Below, one piece after another: positions 27,016 through 40,770 of a stretch of 64,000 nucleotides of DNA (the first letter of the stretch is position 1; each line of letters begins with the position of its first letter). The translations under genes and the position numbers were made by a program. Source of the DNA: Dryococelus australis (lineage: Eukaryota > Arthropoda > Insecta > Phasmatodea > Phasmatidae). Location: positions 111,578,123 to 111,642,122 of the forward strand of contig CM056993.1 in assembly GCA_029891345.1 (NCBI GenBank), given 5' to 3'. Below the pieces are notes generated by a model. That model did not search any database. It saw only the letters and a list, made by a program, of their open reading frames with translations, and had not been told where the DNA came from.

Positions 27016-28168
27016 ATGTCCCACCAACACAGTGAGAAAAATTTTAATAAAAGCTCATTAGAAACACTAGAACAAATTACAGAAGATTTAACGACAAGTC
27101 ATATCTGTAAGAGTCCCAGAGTCTTTATGTGTAATTACTGTTGGGAAAAGATTATTAACAAAACAAGCCAGAATGGGCTGGCAAGGTACGTGGAGGCGAT
27201 ACATTAAATTAACATGACATTTAAGAATTATATGAACACTTTAAAATAGGCAAATTAAATTAAAAAATAATTTAACATACGTGAAAGAATTTAACTTTGG
27301 GTGTATGGCATGGTAGAAGCCGGAACTGCCATAATATTTTACATATGATTTTATTAAGATTAAAATAATAAAATGGCCCTTTCAAAACACAAAATATGAC
27401 ATTAATACAAAAAAATTATGCAATGAATTATGAGTGTCTTTAGCTCATGTTCTGTATCAAAACAAAACCCACACTGGCAGGCTGTTCACGCCACACTTAA
27501 TGGGAGGAAAAGGGTGATAACACTTTCCCTTGCGATTTTCAGACTCTGTTTTATGGGGCACAAATCGGAATTGCACTGCACACGTGTAACACTGAGTTTA
27601 TTCTTGTAAACAAGGGGTCAGGTGGGTCGTGACCCTGTTTAGTGACCCGTTCCTGCATGAACGATGAGTGTGACCCGTACACAAGGCACACGGACGTGCA
27701 TGCCTAGTGCACAAGCGCAGCAGCAGTGGTATGCCTCCTGAGCGGGACTGTGAGGGCGATGCAAACTAAGGAGCAAAAAAAAAAAATTGACAGTGCAATG
27801 CTGCGAATGTACCTTTTAATGTTGCTGAACTTGATAAATTCAAGGAGATGATCCAGATATTAAGACCTGGATACAAAGCATCATCAGCAAAAGATATCGG
27901 TGGGAAGCTTTTGGATGATGCTGCTCAACATATAGAACTACACCTGGTAGCAAAAGTGCAAAACTATAGTTTAACAGTAACATTGGATGGATGGACAAGC
28001 ATTAAGAATGACTCAATTTAAACCGTCACAATCCATACAGGGACAGAAAGTTACCTTCTTAAACTCTATGTTGCAGGGTCACAGAAAAAAAGTCTGAGCA
28101 GTGTGCAGCAATTGTCTAGGCAGCAATGAAAGAATGCCAAGAAAACTTGTGTAGCAGCTTCTTTGCAG
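27016..28168 (+). pseudogene. hAT transposase relic 2, N-terminal part
   Basis: The protein starts at 27016 and carries a BED-type zinc finger at 27110-27207 (CNYCWEKI...GLARYVEAIH). After about 0.6 kb of non-coding sequence, similarity resumes near 27800 with KFKEMIQILRPGYKASSAKD and the DUF659-type core TVTLDGWTSIKNDSI (about 27975-28020), then AAMKECQENLCSSFF. The last block is cut at 28168 by the 1.9-kb repeat and resumes at 30082. An in-frame stop and at least one frame change are present after the DUF659 block. The non-coding gap may be an intron (GCAAG|GTACGT near 27185) or an insertion. Gene order and blocks fit a domesticated-looking or autonomous hAT; decay favours a dead transposon. 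Confidence 0.8.
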
Positions 28169-30081
28169 TGACGCTGGCTAACAGCCAACCGTGTTAAAAG
28201 CATGACGGTGCTCACCACTCCACCTGACACATGGGCATGCATGTGTGCAAAGAGGCCGTAAACTGAACTTTCCAATAACGGAATATTTATTTGAAGTGTA
28301 AAATTATGTCTCTTGTTTATTTTCAGGTTTCTCAAGTGTTTAAATGTTTAAGATGTATGTTTGATTATATTGCGCAATGTTTGGTTATGAATTCAAAATG
28401 CGCTCTGCATGAAGATTAAGAACATTATTATTCCGACGGGAATGCAATCATAAAAGACATTTAAAGAATACAGAAAATTCACAATTTAAATCTAAAATGT
28501 AATTCAATATTCAAATTATTTATGTGCCATTTATTTAATAATATAAAAGTTGTACTCGGCATGCATAGCACTTTCGCTTGTGTGAACCCCATAGGGAGCC
28601 ATGGTAGGTCTGTGTGACCCCTGCCTCTGGGCAGTCTGTCGACAAGAGCTGGCGAGGTAAGACACTGTCACGTACGCACTACAAACTTTTTGCACTGATG
28701 TGGATTACAATAGTTTCACTTTAGTATACCTGTTAACCTTTGCTTTGCATACATTTTGCCAGACATTCCCCAGCATTATGCTTCCGCTTAACTTAATAAT
28801 TTGAGCCCTTGAGGCTTTTTCAATGTGAACAAGGAGAAGGAGGAGAAAGATGTCGGAGAGGCCACGCGGCCCGTGCAACTTTGAATCAGGTGCCATCCGT
28901 CTATGTTATAGGAGTTTCAATGTAATTTCTGTTTAATTGCTGCATGCAAATTTAAGGGCTTTATTTTCATGTATGTATTTTAAGGTAATTTTCATGTTTA
29001 ATTGTTTTATGGCCACATCAATTGTGACCACATGGTTAATAGCCACCAAGTCAATATATGCACCATCCATGCACTTTGAGGGTTTATTTGTGTAAAATCA
29101 TGTGCGCCATAATTTATTTCATAGTTTTATGTATTGTTTCATTCAGGGTTCCATTTATGTATTGTTTCATTCAGGGTTCCACGAAATTTTCATGAAATTG
29201 ATACTTTGTTTGTATGACCACACAGTCTATTCCAAGATTGATTTTCCCTCCATTAGGCGTGCTAAAAGCCTATTAAACGTCACAATTTGCAGGAGAACAT
29301 TTTTACTATCAATAATAATAATTTGTCTGAACAGAATTTGCTGTTTTTATGGAGAAAGATTGGAATTTCATCTGCACCATGTGATCCGCTACAAATCATA
29401 TCCAGCGGCATCCGCGCTATCTAAGTTTGCTTTCACGCATCTGCATGTTTATTGTGACTATCCATGTTGTGTCCCATCTTATTTCATGTGTATTTGTGCC
29501 ATTTATGTAAAGTGTACAGTGATATTATTTCCGTCCTAGCCATCCATGTGTATAGGCCATCACCACACTAACAACGTGCAGCAAGATGAGCCCCGACGAG
29601 TCTGTGTTAGTGATGTCAAATAATCACACGTGTTTGTTCATTTCATAATTCTCTGTGCCCTGTCTTCAGGAAAAATCGGCAGACCACCCTAGCGGCTGTC
29701 AACCCCTTTCCTTGTGAAGATTGTGTTTTCTAACACCACAGAGAAGTTATCCATCTAGGAGTGCACTAGATTAATTCCGGGCTGGGGAGCATCCGAACGG
29801 AGTTAGCTAGACACGTCCGAGTTACATAAGGTTAATTTTGGCACGATTTTGTATGGTTAACAGAATAAAAAGCAAGTATCACAGAGCTTAAAATCTTTTC
29901 TTTGTAATGACAGTAACCTCTCGCAATTTTTCAGTGAAAAATGTTTTGTAAGTATGATTGGGTGTGACAGACACACAGAACTCACAGCATCCCCGAGAAC
30001 CCTGAGTCTCAACACCGCTGGCACCCATCTACCATATGTTATTGTGTGACCATTCATCTCGTGTCTCACCCGATGGCATCA
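28169..30081 (+). mobile_element. 1.9-kb TG...CA repeat, copy 1 (solo-LTR-like fossil)
   Basis: Bounded by TGACGCTGGC at the left and GGCATCA at the right, with a GCAG duplication (28165-28168 and 30082-30085). The host hAT reading frame stops and resumes at these exact points. An AATAAA at about 29862 lies about 220 bp from the right end, as a poly(A) signal would in an LTR. A local tandem duplication of about 28 bp lies at about 29129-29180. Shared with copies at 42192-44146 and 60486-62427. Roughly 15% or more divergent by eye, so not recent. Confidence 0.7.
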
Positions 30082-30246
30082 GCAGTAGTTACTGATGAGA
30101 ATAAAATGGGAGAAATGTGGGAAACTTTGAAAGAAAAACGTATAGATTTAATCACCTATGGCTGTTCAGCACATCTTTTGAATTTAATTGAGAAAGATGT
30201 ATCACCTAAAACAGTTATTGGTCATATTGTAGAAATGCAAAAGTAT
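30082..30246 (+). pseudogene. hAT transposase relic 2, middle part
   Basis: Reads VVTDENKMGEMWETLKEK, DLITYGCSAHLLNLIEKD and VIGHIVEMQKY, the conserved middle of hAT transposases of the DUF659 group. The frame is open across the whole piece. It is isolated from its N-terminal part by the 1.9-kb repeat and from its C-terminal part by the 10.5-kb LTR element beginning at 30247. Confidence 0.85.
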
Positions 30247-31486
30247 TGTGCCATGCACCAATAATTTTGTATCCAAACAAAGTTTTAACTGTATATTTTT
30301 TGATTAATAAGTACAAAAAAATTGCCATAAATTCCTTGTTCCTTTCATTACATGTCAAACAGAAAGACAATATTAAAATCCTTCCATATTTGTTACCAAG
30401 AAAATTTATGTAAATAAATATAATATTTAATTCATCACGAAGACTCATAACACCAGGCTTCAAATGTGGAGCACAATTAATTATTAAATTCAAGGTTCCA
30501 TAAAAATGATATAAAATGATTGTGTTATTTGATCACCAAGAGCTTTACATTTACGTACAAGAAATGAATACTGATTTATTATTCTGACTAGATATTGACA
30601 TTTTGTAAAAATATTCTGACTAAATATTGACTGGAACAAACTTGTTGAAAAGGGGCAGCCATATGAGGCCCTCCAAGGCCTTCTTCACATAAAACACGAA
30701 TTAAAAAATTGTTCAAAAAATTATTTTAAAACAGTAATAATTGTGGAGGCAGTCCCTGCAGACCTGTATAAAGCTCCTACGATTAAAAATTAAAGATGAC
30801 ACAAGGTTTTAAAAATACTATGCCCATGCATGAGTCATGGAAATTTTGGTATAAACTCGCAATAGAACTAGAGAAAAATGAGGCTGCAGATAACACTAAC
30901 ACACAACACATTAAAAATGCAGAACACACAACTGCCAAGCATTTAAGTTAACCAAGACATAAATTTAGAAAGCAACCAAACCAGAATTTAGAAAAACACT
31001 AGCAATTACTGCATGTCCACACCCAAGACAAAACTACGTCACACAGTCCTTTAAAAATTATTAACCAGCCCTAAATTCAATGCAGTATCCATGACTCACT
31101 GTTCACTGTAGCTCCATGATGGCCACTCAAGCAGAAATACAATTGAAACAGATTGAAATACATTATGTCCCAAGGATGGATAACCGACAATTTTAAGTCA
31201 TATTGCATCAAAGCTCAAAGTGCAGTCAGTGATGTTCAACGATTTTTGAACAAAATTCAGGCGTAGATTCAGCATGCAGAAAGGCGTAGGAATAGGGGGA
31301 GCAACAGGTGTGAAAACCTTTAAATTAACTAACCTCTATCATTAAAAATTGATGATGCACTAGGAGGGAAGTAAAGGGAGGGAAATGAAGCGAATACAAA
31401 GGGAGGGGATCCAAGTTGCTACCAAACAAGCCACTTTGATGAGTCTATGATCAATTAACGTCGGTGGTGGCGGTGGCACCATTGCA
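30247..31486 (-). repeat. LTR of element B (3' LTR in element orientation)
   Basis: Begins TGTGCCATGCACC and ends CCATTGCA. Aligns along its whole length with 39529-40770, with several short insertions and deletions. Confidence 0.85.
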
Positions 31487-31966
31487 ACACCCACCTCTAA
31501 ATTGTCGCTCTGGGGACCTATCTCTCAAAATCTTTAGGAAAAATACACCAGACACTTGCACTGAAGTAGAAAGTGTGTAGATATAGTAGATAAACAAGAG
31601 TAGATCATCATAGAAAGAACAGGAAAGAGTTCCTAAATACATGCAGAAGTATACATAGAACAGTTTCTTGACAATTAACACAGTACAGAGTGATCTACTC
31701 CATCTTCACATAACAATAACTTCGATGAGATCCCCAGGGACGATGGGCGGTCAAATGGAGTACCACTGAGCACCAAGAGAGGTGTCTCTTCTCAAGCAAC
31801 TGATTCAAAGCCAGCAGCAGCCAGGGGGTTTGCTGGTGAAGATACAACATGCTCTCTGCCAAAGTTCAGCTGTCATCTCGCTGATCTTCTCCAATTGGTG
31901 GTGACAATGAAAAGTGGGCATGGCGCAACTTGATGGAGTGATGGGATACATGCAAAAAATAACACT

Positions 31967-32000
<34 letters not shown>

Positions 32001-33312
32001 TATGTGGAGAAAAGTGTAAGGGAATTAAAATGCTTCAGCAAATGAAAAAAGACAACTAAACAATAAGTAAACATAACCACTGAACTATTAGTTTCTCTGC
32101 ACATAAGGTTTTAGCTGACTTACATGAGCTTTTCTAAATAAACGGGCGGAGTTGGACGCTACAATACAAACAGTATTTGGTACCAAGAATTTTTGAATCC
32201 TGAAGGGCCTTATGAATTTAGGTGTAAGTTACCCTATCAAGTCCTTACCTATATCTGCCAATATGTGGTTTTTACAGAGAACTAGGTCCCCTAACTTAAA
32301 ATTAATCGGAGATCTGATCTGGTTCAATTTTGCGGTTACATGTTGCTTAGCTGCACCGAGCTGCCAGCGAACCTCCTCCATCAGGTGGTCCTGGTCAACA
32401 TCACCAAGCGGAGAAGGAAAGGGAGGAATATTCCAAATATTAAGAAGAGGGTGACTCAAAGGGTGACCAAGAAATGGGAGGGAAGGAAAAACTCCTGTTG
32501 AATCATGCAAGGCACTATTAAAACCTACATTAACAAAGTCTAAATCCTGATCCCACAATGTATGGTTTCGGTTGTAGAAGATGATAAGAGAAGCCTTAAA
32601 ATTTTTATTGAATCTCTCAACATGGTTACCCTTCGGGTAGTATGGACTAGAAGTGAAGTGCCTAATTGCTCAGTGGAAATACGAGACCCTAAAGGCTGTT
32701 CACGATAAAGTGAGCACTTTCTAAATCAACCTTAGAAAAAAGTCATTGCCTATGCCTGCATATAGTTCAATGGATGCACCACTGAGTGACATGCTCCTGT
32801 AAAGTTGGTAATGATAGATGGAAAGTAGTTCCACATCTTAATGGTGAATGAAAAGTGTTAGGTAACCAAGTGTGATAATTTTAATTATATTTTTAACTTT
32901 CTATTTTTGTAATCCATCAGTGTGTGAAAATTAGCAGATTTATAAAATGTTTACTTTTCTAATAATTTCAAAGTTTCAATTGACCAACGCATGAAGATGG
33001 AAGAATACACAATGTGCATGCAAGTAGATGTTAAGCAGGACTTTCAGAAGTGCTCATGTTACCATGAACAGCCTATAAACACATTTGAAGTGAAGTATTT
33101 GGCTTTACCTGTTACTATTTTGATGGGAGTGCTGAACACACCTTCCATACCTGATCAGTAAGGGCCTTGCCAATGGAAGATGCCCTTCATATTTCTCAAT
33201 GGTAGCAGTATTACAAATTTTGAAAATATTAAAACACAAATATTTCCCTTCTTAGACCTAATTAAGGTACCAAAAATATCCAGGTGGCCAGTGCACCAAG
33301 GCACTATCACAT

Positions 33313-33358
33313 ATGTTAGGCAAGCTATCTCACATATGTGTGATAGCTTGCCTAACAT
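33313..33358. repeat. 46-nt near-perfect palindrome
   Basis: Two 23-nt arms centred on CATATG at 33333-33338, with 22 of 23 positions complementary. It lies inside the integrase region of element B and looks like a local inverted duplication. Confidence 0.85.
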
Positions 33359-35430
33359 TCACATACTGATCTTGCTTGCATTTCTGGCAAGAATCGCTAG
33401 AGTGCACATATGCTGAAACATCACTCTTAAGTGTAGGCCAGGCAAAACGTCTTGCTGACACCCAAATGTCCGCCAAACAGAGTCATGAAAGTAGACTAAC
33501 ACCATGGGTCTTAGATATACAGGGACGATAATTTTACAGACATGACCACTACTACTTGTAAAATACAAGATACCCTTATCCAGAATATATGAGCGTACAA
33601 CTCCATTATTTAAATCACTGAGTACCTGAGAGCAGAACACGTCCTTGGCCTGGGCCTGTTGCAATTTTACAAAGAATTCAGCGAATCCCTAAATAATATT
33701 GAGTAAAGCCTCCGCCTTCTCGTTCGTTTCAAAATCGTCCATGTCATACATCCATGACAAGGCATCTGCCACCTGATTTTCGGTGCCGCGGACGTGGTGC
33801 ACTTTAAAACAAAAACAAGAAAGGTGGAGCTTTCCCAGTTGTTGGGAATGTGCAGCTGTTGCCCAGAATGTGCAAGCGAAGAAAAGGTTTACTAAGGGAT
33901 GTCCCCAGGGATTGGTCCTTTGACTGATCTTATGGAACATTCTTTTTAACGGATTTCTGGAGCTGGGTCTTCCACCAGGGTGTGTGGCATTTGGCTATTC
34001 AGATGACGGCCTTATACTTACATCTGGAAATGCAAGGCGGCAACTTGAAGAGAAGGCAGAAGCTGTAGTGGAGAAAATCTGGTCATGGACTAAACATGTG
34101 AAATTAGAATTCTCCATGTCAAAAAAAAGACTAAGATGCTTAAAGGGGAACTGCCAGCAACTGTATGCCTTGGTGGGGATCCGGTGAAGTGTGTGCATGA
34201 AATGAAATACCTGGTAGTCATTATGGATGAAAATTTGAGCTTCCTTAAGCGCATAGAATATTATGTTGCCAGGAAGGCTGTGGTGGTCTTTCAGAGACTA
34301 AGAAGTATTGGCACACACAAACTGGGGCCTAAATTTCAGAATGCTGATAATTATATATAAGGCAGTGTTTGAGGCTATTATCTCATATGTGGCCATTATA
34401 TGGCATAATATAGCTGAGCTTATGAGACATAAAAGGAAGCTTATTAGTGTTCAAAGAGCAGCTTTGCTAACTGTTGCTAAGGTATATAGAACAGTGTCCA
34501 ATGAGTCACTTCCTGTATTGGCAGGAGTGTTACCAAGATAAACTGGTCTAATACAGGGGCATTGTGGCAGAAAGATCACAACTGGTAGACTGTTGAAGAT
34601 GGAAAAATAAGAAGTAATGGATGAAATTCTCTGGAAGTGGCAAGAAGAATGGAAAATATCAGAGAAAGGGAGAGTAACATATGAGTTGCTGCCGAATGTG
34701 AAAACCATACTAGTGACGGAATGGATTACTCTCAGTCATTATAGTGTACAAATATACACTGGCTACGGAAACTTCAAGGCCAAACTTCATAGTCTGCTGT
34801 TGGTGGAGTCACCTTTGTGTGATGTTTGTGGACAGGTTGATGCAATGTGGCATGTCATCATGGAATGTCTGAAAATTGAAGATATAAGACAATGGCTGCA
34901 AGAGATAACAGAAAGAAAGGGCATTCACTTAGCATTGGCAAACATATTAAAAGATCAAGCTCTTCACGATATATGGAATGAGTTCACAACAAAAATTGGC
35001 AAAAAGTTTGAAGAGTATGATAAATGGCAAGAAGAGCTTTCTGAGGATCCCTGATGGGGTATTCGGGTAAAGGCATCAACGTAAGAAGTCTGAATATTCT
35101 TGATTGGTGAGGAGAACAGGTTTTACAGAGAAAACCGGTAGAATATAAAGTATGGCAATAAGAACAGTGAATGGCTCGAAGAACTGAAGAGGATAAAGTG
35201 CGGTGCACTGTCTTACTCATCCGAGTACAGTTACAGTGTGGGAGGATGGTGATGTGCTGCAGCACATAAGTAAGTTCACACAAAATCAGAGAAGATTCAG
35301 TTTTATTACACAAACCAACCATCAGTGGCTACAACTGTTGTTCTCAACCAAGTGATACACAAACAGCAAGATATTTGCCCATTTCACATAATACAATGTT
35401 CTATAAGCTATACAAATAAGGTTGGAGCTT

Positions 35431-35437
<7 letters not shown>

Positions 35438-35484
<47 letters not shown>
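35438..35484 (+). repeat. internal poly(A) run of 47 nt
   Basis: Uninterrupted A run downstream of the LINE coding region, preceded by 8-9 T. It is placed like a LINE 3' tail but is not next to the target duplication. Confidence 0.95.
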
Positions 35485-35486
<2 letters not shown>

Positions 35487-37026
35487 CACCAACCTTAAGT
35501 GCATCATAAAAATCACAGACTTTCCTTAACATCCTCTATAAAAAATTACTTAAAACATAAACCATAGAAGGTAAAATTAATAGAATACTGATGATCACTA
35601 CTCAACTTCATTATCTTTATACATCACAATAAATAATTTAATTTACCAGTTGATTTTCAAGAAAACATCAAGCTATTTTGAAAGTAGCATAAAACTTAAT
35701 TACCCATAAATGACACGGCTTAAAGCCCATTAGATTTTGCCATTAAACATGAGTCCTCATTGCGAAACATCGCAAGAAATTTTCTGAGATTATTATAAAA
35801 TACTCTCTGCAATAAAAACAATAGCAGCAATAAACCTAATCTCAAAGGTTTGATACCATCAAATCTCACAAAACAGGCTACGATAATTTTTTACTCAAAT
35901 AAACTGCACCTATTAATTACAATGATTAACCTCTGTACTATTTCCGTGTTAGGTGCAGAATTTACACATTTTAACTACTAGGTGGCCGATACTCAAAGCG
36001 ATGCACCTTACAATCAGTTGTACAAGTTATAACATAACTACCCAAAAATAAGTTTAAAATCAGTAACAAGAACATACAATAAAGACCAGTGCCAAGAGTT
36101 ACAGTAAAATGCCAATGTGAGCACTAACCTTACTCGACATTTTACTCGCAGATTGAAACTCTATTAGAATAGTAAAATGGTGCTGACGGGCAACAAAAGA
36201 AAATACCCTACCATAGCCGCAACACCCTTAAAAGATACATTGTAAAACTTTAAATAAAATACATTCTAAAAACATTAAAACTCGCATGAGGGTGACAAAA
36301 CCTTACCCTCCACAACCTTGTATGAATAAAAACACGGTAAAAATTAGGTTCACTAAACTCATTGCTCCTATTGGATCACTTCAGTTGTGCTAGAAATTAC
36401 TAATAACAACTCCATCATACACAATCAAATCACTAACAAGGAATACGCAACAAAACCAGCGAACCACTAAATTAAACTAAACTTGAATTTCTGCAGGCGA
36501 GCCAAAACATAATTTCACATAGCTGGAATCGCTGGCTCGAATATTACTCCTATCTCTCACTAAAAAGATTCTACCAGAAATCCACTAAACCGTTATCCAA
36601 CATGATAACAATGACTCACCATTTTGTTACTGCCTGACATTGCAAGGATACCCAAAATAAAGGCAAAGGCGATAAGTGCCATGATGTATGAAGCACAAAC
36701 TAGGCCAAGTTATAATCACTGAAAGTTGAGTAGGGCAAACGAGCGTCGAAAAGGCCCGCACAAAGGTATCAGGTGAATAAGCCGACGAGTTGCTATTGCT
36801 GGCAACAGGCATGAGAAGGCGAAAGCTAATGGCACAATGTCGCCATGCACACACAGTCACAGACTTCATGACGGAGGAAGGAGGGAGGGGAAGACAGGAT
36901 GGTAATGGAGTGAGAAGAGGAAAGGGGAAAGCCGGGGAGGAGCGGCCTCCGTCGAAGCATACAGCCAGCGAGACGATGGCAACTAAATCATCTCAGAGGG
37001 AATGCCAGCCTTCTGGCCGTGAAACC
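35485..37026. other. unclassified segment between LINE A-tail and target duplication
   Basis: AT-rich to about 36600, then a purine-rich patch near 36865-36950 (GGAGGAAGGAGGGAGGGG). No domain, inverted ends or direct repeats recognised. It could be a long 3' UTR, a 3'-transduced segment or a second insertion. Confidence 0.5.
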
Positions 37027-39528
37027 TGTTGGGGATTCTTAAGGACCCAACTCAACGCCTGGTTGTCAGTGTAAAAATCGCTGAGAAAAATCCAGAAGAT
37101 GGAGAGCTGGTGGAAAAAAAAAAACTACTCTTTCAAATGGAAAAGGGCGACTCTTGCACTTTACCCCAATGGAAATCTATCTGCTTTTTTTTTTAAATTA
37201 TTTAATGGTGCTGCCAACTCAGAAAAATGATCTATGAATGTGGAGTAGTACCCTAATATACCTAAACATTTTTGAACTCCTTTCATTGCCTTAGGATGTG
37301 GAAAATTCAGAATAAGAGCCACACAGTTGTGGTCAATCATTAAATGACCCTCGCAGAGCAAGTAACCAGGGAACTTGACCTTATTAGATCCTAGGGTAAC
37401 CTTTTCCGGGTTAACATAAGGCAGGCCTACTTCCCCCATCCTGAGGAAAACCTGCTGTAAATGTGACAAGTGAGACTTATGGTCATCACTATACACAATT
37501 ATGTCATCTATATAATTAAAAACAAATTTATATTTGAACTCTGACAAGACATGATTCAGTACACGTGACAAGTCTTGACTACCAAATTGGAGCCCATTGG
37601 AATATAAGTAAACTTGTATTGGCTCCAAGGGGTACTGAAGGCAATATATTTTATACTTAGAGGATCCAACAACCATTGATGGAAGCTGTTGTTTAAGTTC
37701 AGAATGGAAAACATTCGAGCCTTTCCCACGGCTGAAGGGTGCAATCTATTGTCGGTAAAGGGAACGGGTCCTAATGAGTTTTTTTTTCACTAGGGAATGA
37801 TTTATTACTAATTCATATTTGTCACTATCTCTTTTTCGCACCCAAAATCTGGTGAACAATAATCTGAGGGTGATGGGACTATAACACCAGCCTCTAACAT
37901 CCTATTAATAATCTCCCAGAATCCCTGGCGCTTGCGAGGAGGACACTTAAGTGGCGGTCCCACACGGGTATATTATCAGTTAAGGAAGAACATTGCATTT
38001 TCCAATGCGGGACATAACATCCTTAAATTCTTCCTTCAACCAAATTAGATGAACCTGAAAATCACTGGCAGAAATATTGCCATCAACAAGAGGCGTAAAC
38101 ACATCTGGTACTGCGTCAACCGGTAGACCTGCCCTGATATTGGGGGGGAAACCAAAAAAAACAAATAAAATTCATCAAAGTTGACATGCTCAAGTTTTGC
38201 CCAAAAATGCCAGACCTAAGATAAGGTCATGACAGAGATTAAGAAATATCCTAAATGGAAAATGTCCGTGAGTACATACGGAATTTGAAGTGTAGGTTTA
38301 CAGCTACATGAGTTTTAACAATATTGCCATTTGCGATGCAAAGATGCTTCTCAAAAACCCGACTGATACGTCCTTGCGTAATGATTTTAGCATCAACAAG
38401 ATTTTTTTAAAAAACCCTCACTCATGACAATGGATTGCCCCAGTGTGGACCAGAGCGGAAAAATTGTGTTCTCCACAGGTAACCAACACTGTGCACTTTC
38501 GTACAGTGCATGGGACTTTGTCCTTAGGCTGACTGGAAGGCACACGCCCCTGTCCAGTCACATGCCATTTCCCAATTTTTTCCAAGAACTGCATAAGTGC
38601 CCAAACTCACCGTAGCGAAAACACTTTCTTTCTGCCAAACTATGGCTGCCCAGTTGGCAATTCCTAGCAGCATGGCCTACGGCACAATTGGTGCAACACG
38701 CCGAAAAAGTGCATTGATCGACGCTCTGTATAGTGCACGATTGACCAAGTGGCACAGAACTCTGTTGCCGCTGACTTGTCCGGGAGGTGGAAAATATTGA
38801 CTGGATGCTGTGAGGTGACCTTGAACCTCAACAACCAGCTGGTGCAGTTCATGGAAATTACGTGGCATGGAAACTAACGTGCATTGTGCACGTACATGAG
38901 GAGCTAAACTATCAACGATTACACTCGCTAATTCCTGTTCTTTCATTTACATGCAAAGAGTGCCATGAAATTCACAAATAGAGTCGACAAATTCACACAT
39001 TGGCTCACAAGACCTTTGAAACCTAAACACAGAGTCATATTCACCCTGATGTTTAACACGCATGGAGCAACTGTAGAATGAAACCGAAACCTTTACGGTT
39101 GATAGCTATCACCTTTAAAAGACTATATTCAGAACTTAAACCTAAACTAGCTAGCAGCCAGCTTATTGACTATTATAAATAATTATAAGACAAAAATGAG
39201 TTCTAGGGAAGTGCATGGGAAAATGCACTTTCTTGACAACATGAACAATTTATCAATCGTGGGCGGATAGTTGGTGACACTCACAGAAGGACCCACTTGC
39301 TCAGAGGACTGCACCATAGCTTCCTGTTGCTCGCGTCAGCGGCTCACTGTGGCACGGCTCAGCTCAGCAACATTCAAGTTTTCATCTGTTGGATAGTCAA
39401 GATCACATAGAAAATTAACGATCTCCTCTCTCTTCAAGTAAATGAAGCCGACCTCCACCATATTATGCAAAAAAGACAGAAAACAGATATAAGTAAGCAG
39501 TCAGCAGAGTACGCAAAGATTTTATTTT

Positions 39529-40770
39529 TGCCATGCACAAATAAATTTGTAGACAAACAATTTTTCAACTGTCTATATTTTCATTAATAAGTACAAAAAA
39601 CAGTGCCATGACATTTCAACAAGAAAGACAATATTAAAATCTTTACATGTGTACCCAAGAAAATTTATGTAAATAAAAAAGCAATTTATAGCTTGATATC
39701 TATTAGCTCTAAACTTCAACATTTAATCCATTCCAAATATTCATTAACATCAGGCTTCAAATGTGGAGCATAAGTAACTATTACATTCAAGGCTCCATAC
39801 AAAATTATATAAAATTATTATGTTATTTGATCACCAAGAGCTTTACATTTATGTACTAGAAATTAATACTGATTTATTATTCTGACTAGATATTGACATT
39901 ATGTAAAAATATTCTGACTAAATATTGACTGGAACAAACTTGTTGAAAAGGGGCAGCCATATGAGGCCCACCAAGGCCTTCTTCACATTAAACACTAATT
40001 AAAAAAATGATTCTAAAATTTACTTTAATACGATAATAATTGTTGTGGCTGTCTCTGCGGACCTATACAAAGCTCCTATGATTTAAAATGTCACAAAATT
40101 TTAAAAATACTATGCCCATGTGTGAGTCGTGGAAATGTTGGTATAAACTCGCAATATGACTAGAGAAAAATGAGACTGCAGACAACACTAACACACAACA
40201 CATTAAAAATGCAGAACACACAACTGCCAAATATTTAAGTTAACCAAGACATCAATGTAGAAGGGTGACCAAACCAGAATTTAGAAAAACACTAGCAGTC
40301 ACTGCATAGCCACACACAAGACAAATTTACATCACACAATCATTTAAAAATTACTATCAGCCCTAAATTCAAAAGGCAGTATCCACGACTCACCGTTTAC
40401 TGTAGCTCGATGACAGCCACTCAAGCACAAATACAATTAAAACAGCTTGAAATACATAATGTCTGAAGGATGGATAACCGACAATTTTAAGTCATATTGC
40501 ATCAAAGCTCCAAGTGCAGTTGGCAATGTTCAACAATCTTTGAATATAATTCAGGCATAGATTCGGCATGCAGACAGGCGTAGGAATAGAAGGAGCAACA
40601 GATGTGTAAGCCCTTAAATTAACTAACTCCTATCATAAAAAAGGATGATGCACTAGGAGGGGAAATAGAGGGAGGGTAATGAGAGTTATACAAGGGAGGG
40701 GTTCCAAGTCGCCACCGAGCAAGCCACTTTGATGAGCCTATAATTGATTAACGTTGTCGGTGGTGGCATC
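39529..40770 (-). repeat. LTR of element B (5' LTR in element orientation)
   Basis: Pairs with 30247-31486. The outer end ATCACTGTCGCA is followed by the GTAT target duplication and then the resumed hAT reading frame. Confidence 0.85.

Larger units (their letters stand above)
33847..37026 (+). mobile_element. 5'-truncated R1-like LINE with unexplained 3' extension
   Basis: The insertion splits the RNase H region of element B, which resumes across a 7-bp duplication TGTTGGG (33840-33846 and 37027-37033). It opens directly in LINE reverse transcriptase coding, just before the TKGCPQG block. FGYSDDGLILTSG (motif C), KYLVVIMDENLSF, the thumb region and a C-terminal CCHC finger CDVCGQVDAMWHVIMEC (about 34818-34870) follow, typical of R1-clade LINEs. 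Coding ends near 35054 and a 47-nt A run closes at 35484. The remaining 1.54 kb to the duplication has no recognisable coding. The RT carries frame changes and stops, and the 5' endonuclease portion is absent. Confidence 0.8.
30247..40770 (-). mobile_element. Ty3-type LTR retrotransposon fossil (B)
   Basis: Two direct repeats of about 1.24 kb (30247-31486 and 39529-40770) start TG and end CA, and a GTAT duplication flanks the element (30243-30246 and 40771-40774). Reading on the minus strand the order is: gag with a zinc knuckle (CTNCAVGHAARNC, about 38700), protease region, RT with YIDDIIVYS (about 37530), RNase H split by a LINE (about 37030 and 33840), then integrase (about 33660-32230). 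A purine-rich tract, AGAGGTGGGTGT, abuts the inner side of the left (3') LTR. No standard primer-binding site was recognised. The element is broken, with many lesions. LTRs differ by roughly 10-15% by eye, so the insertion is old. Confidence 0.9.
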
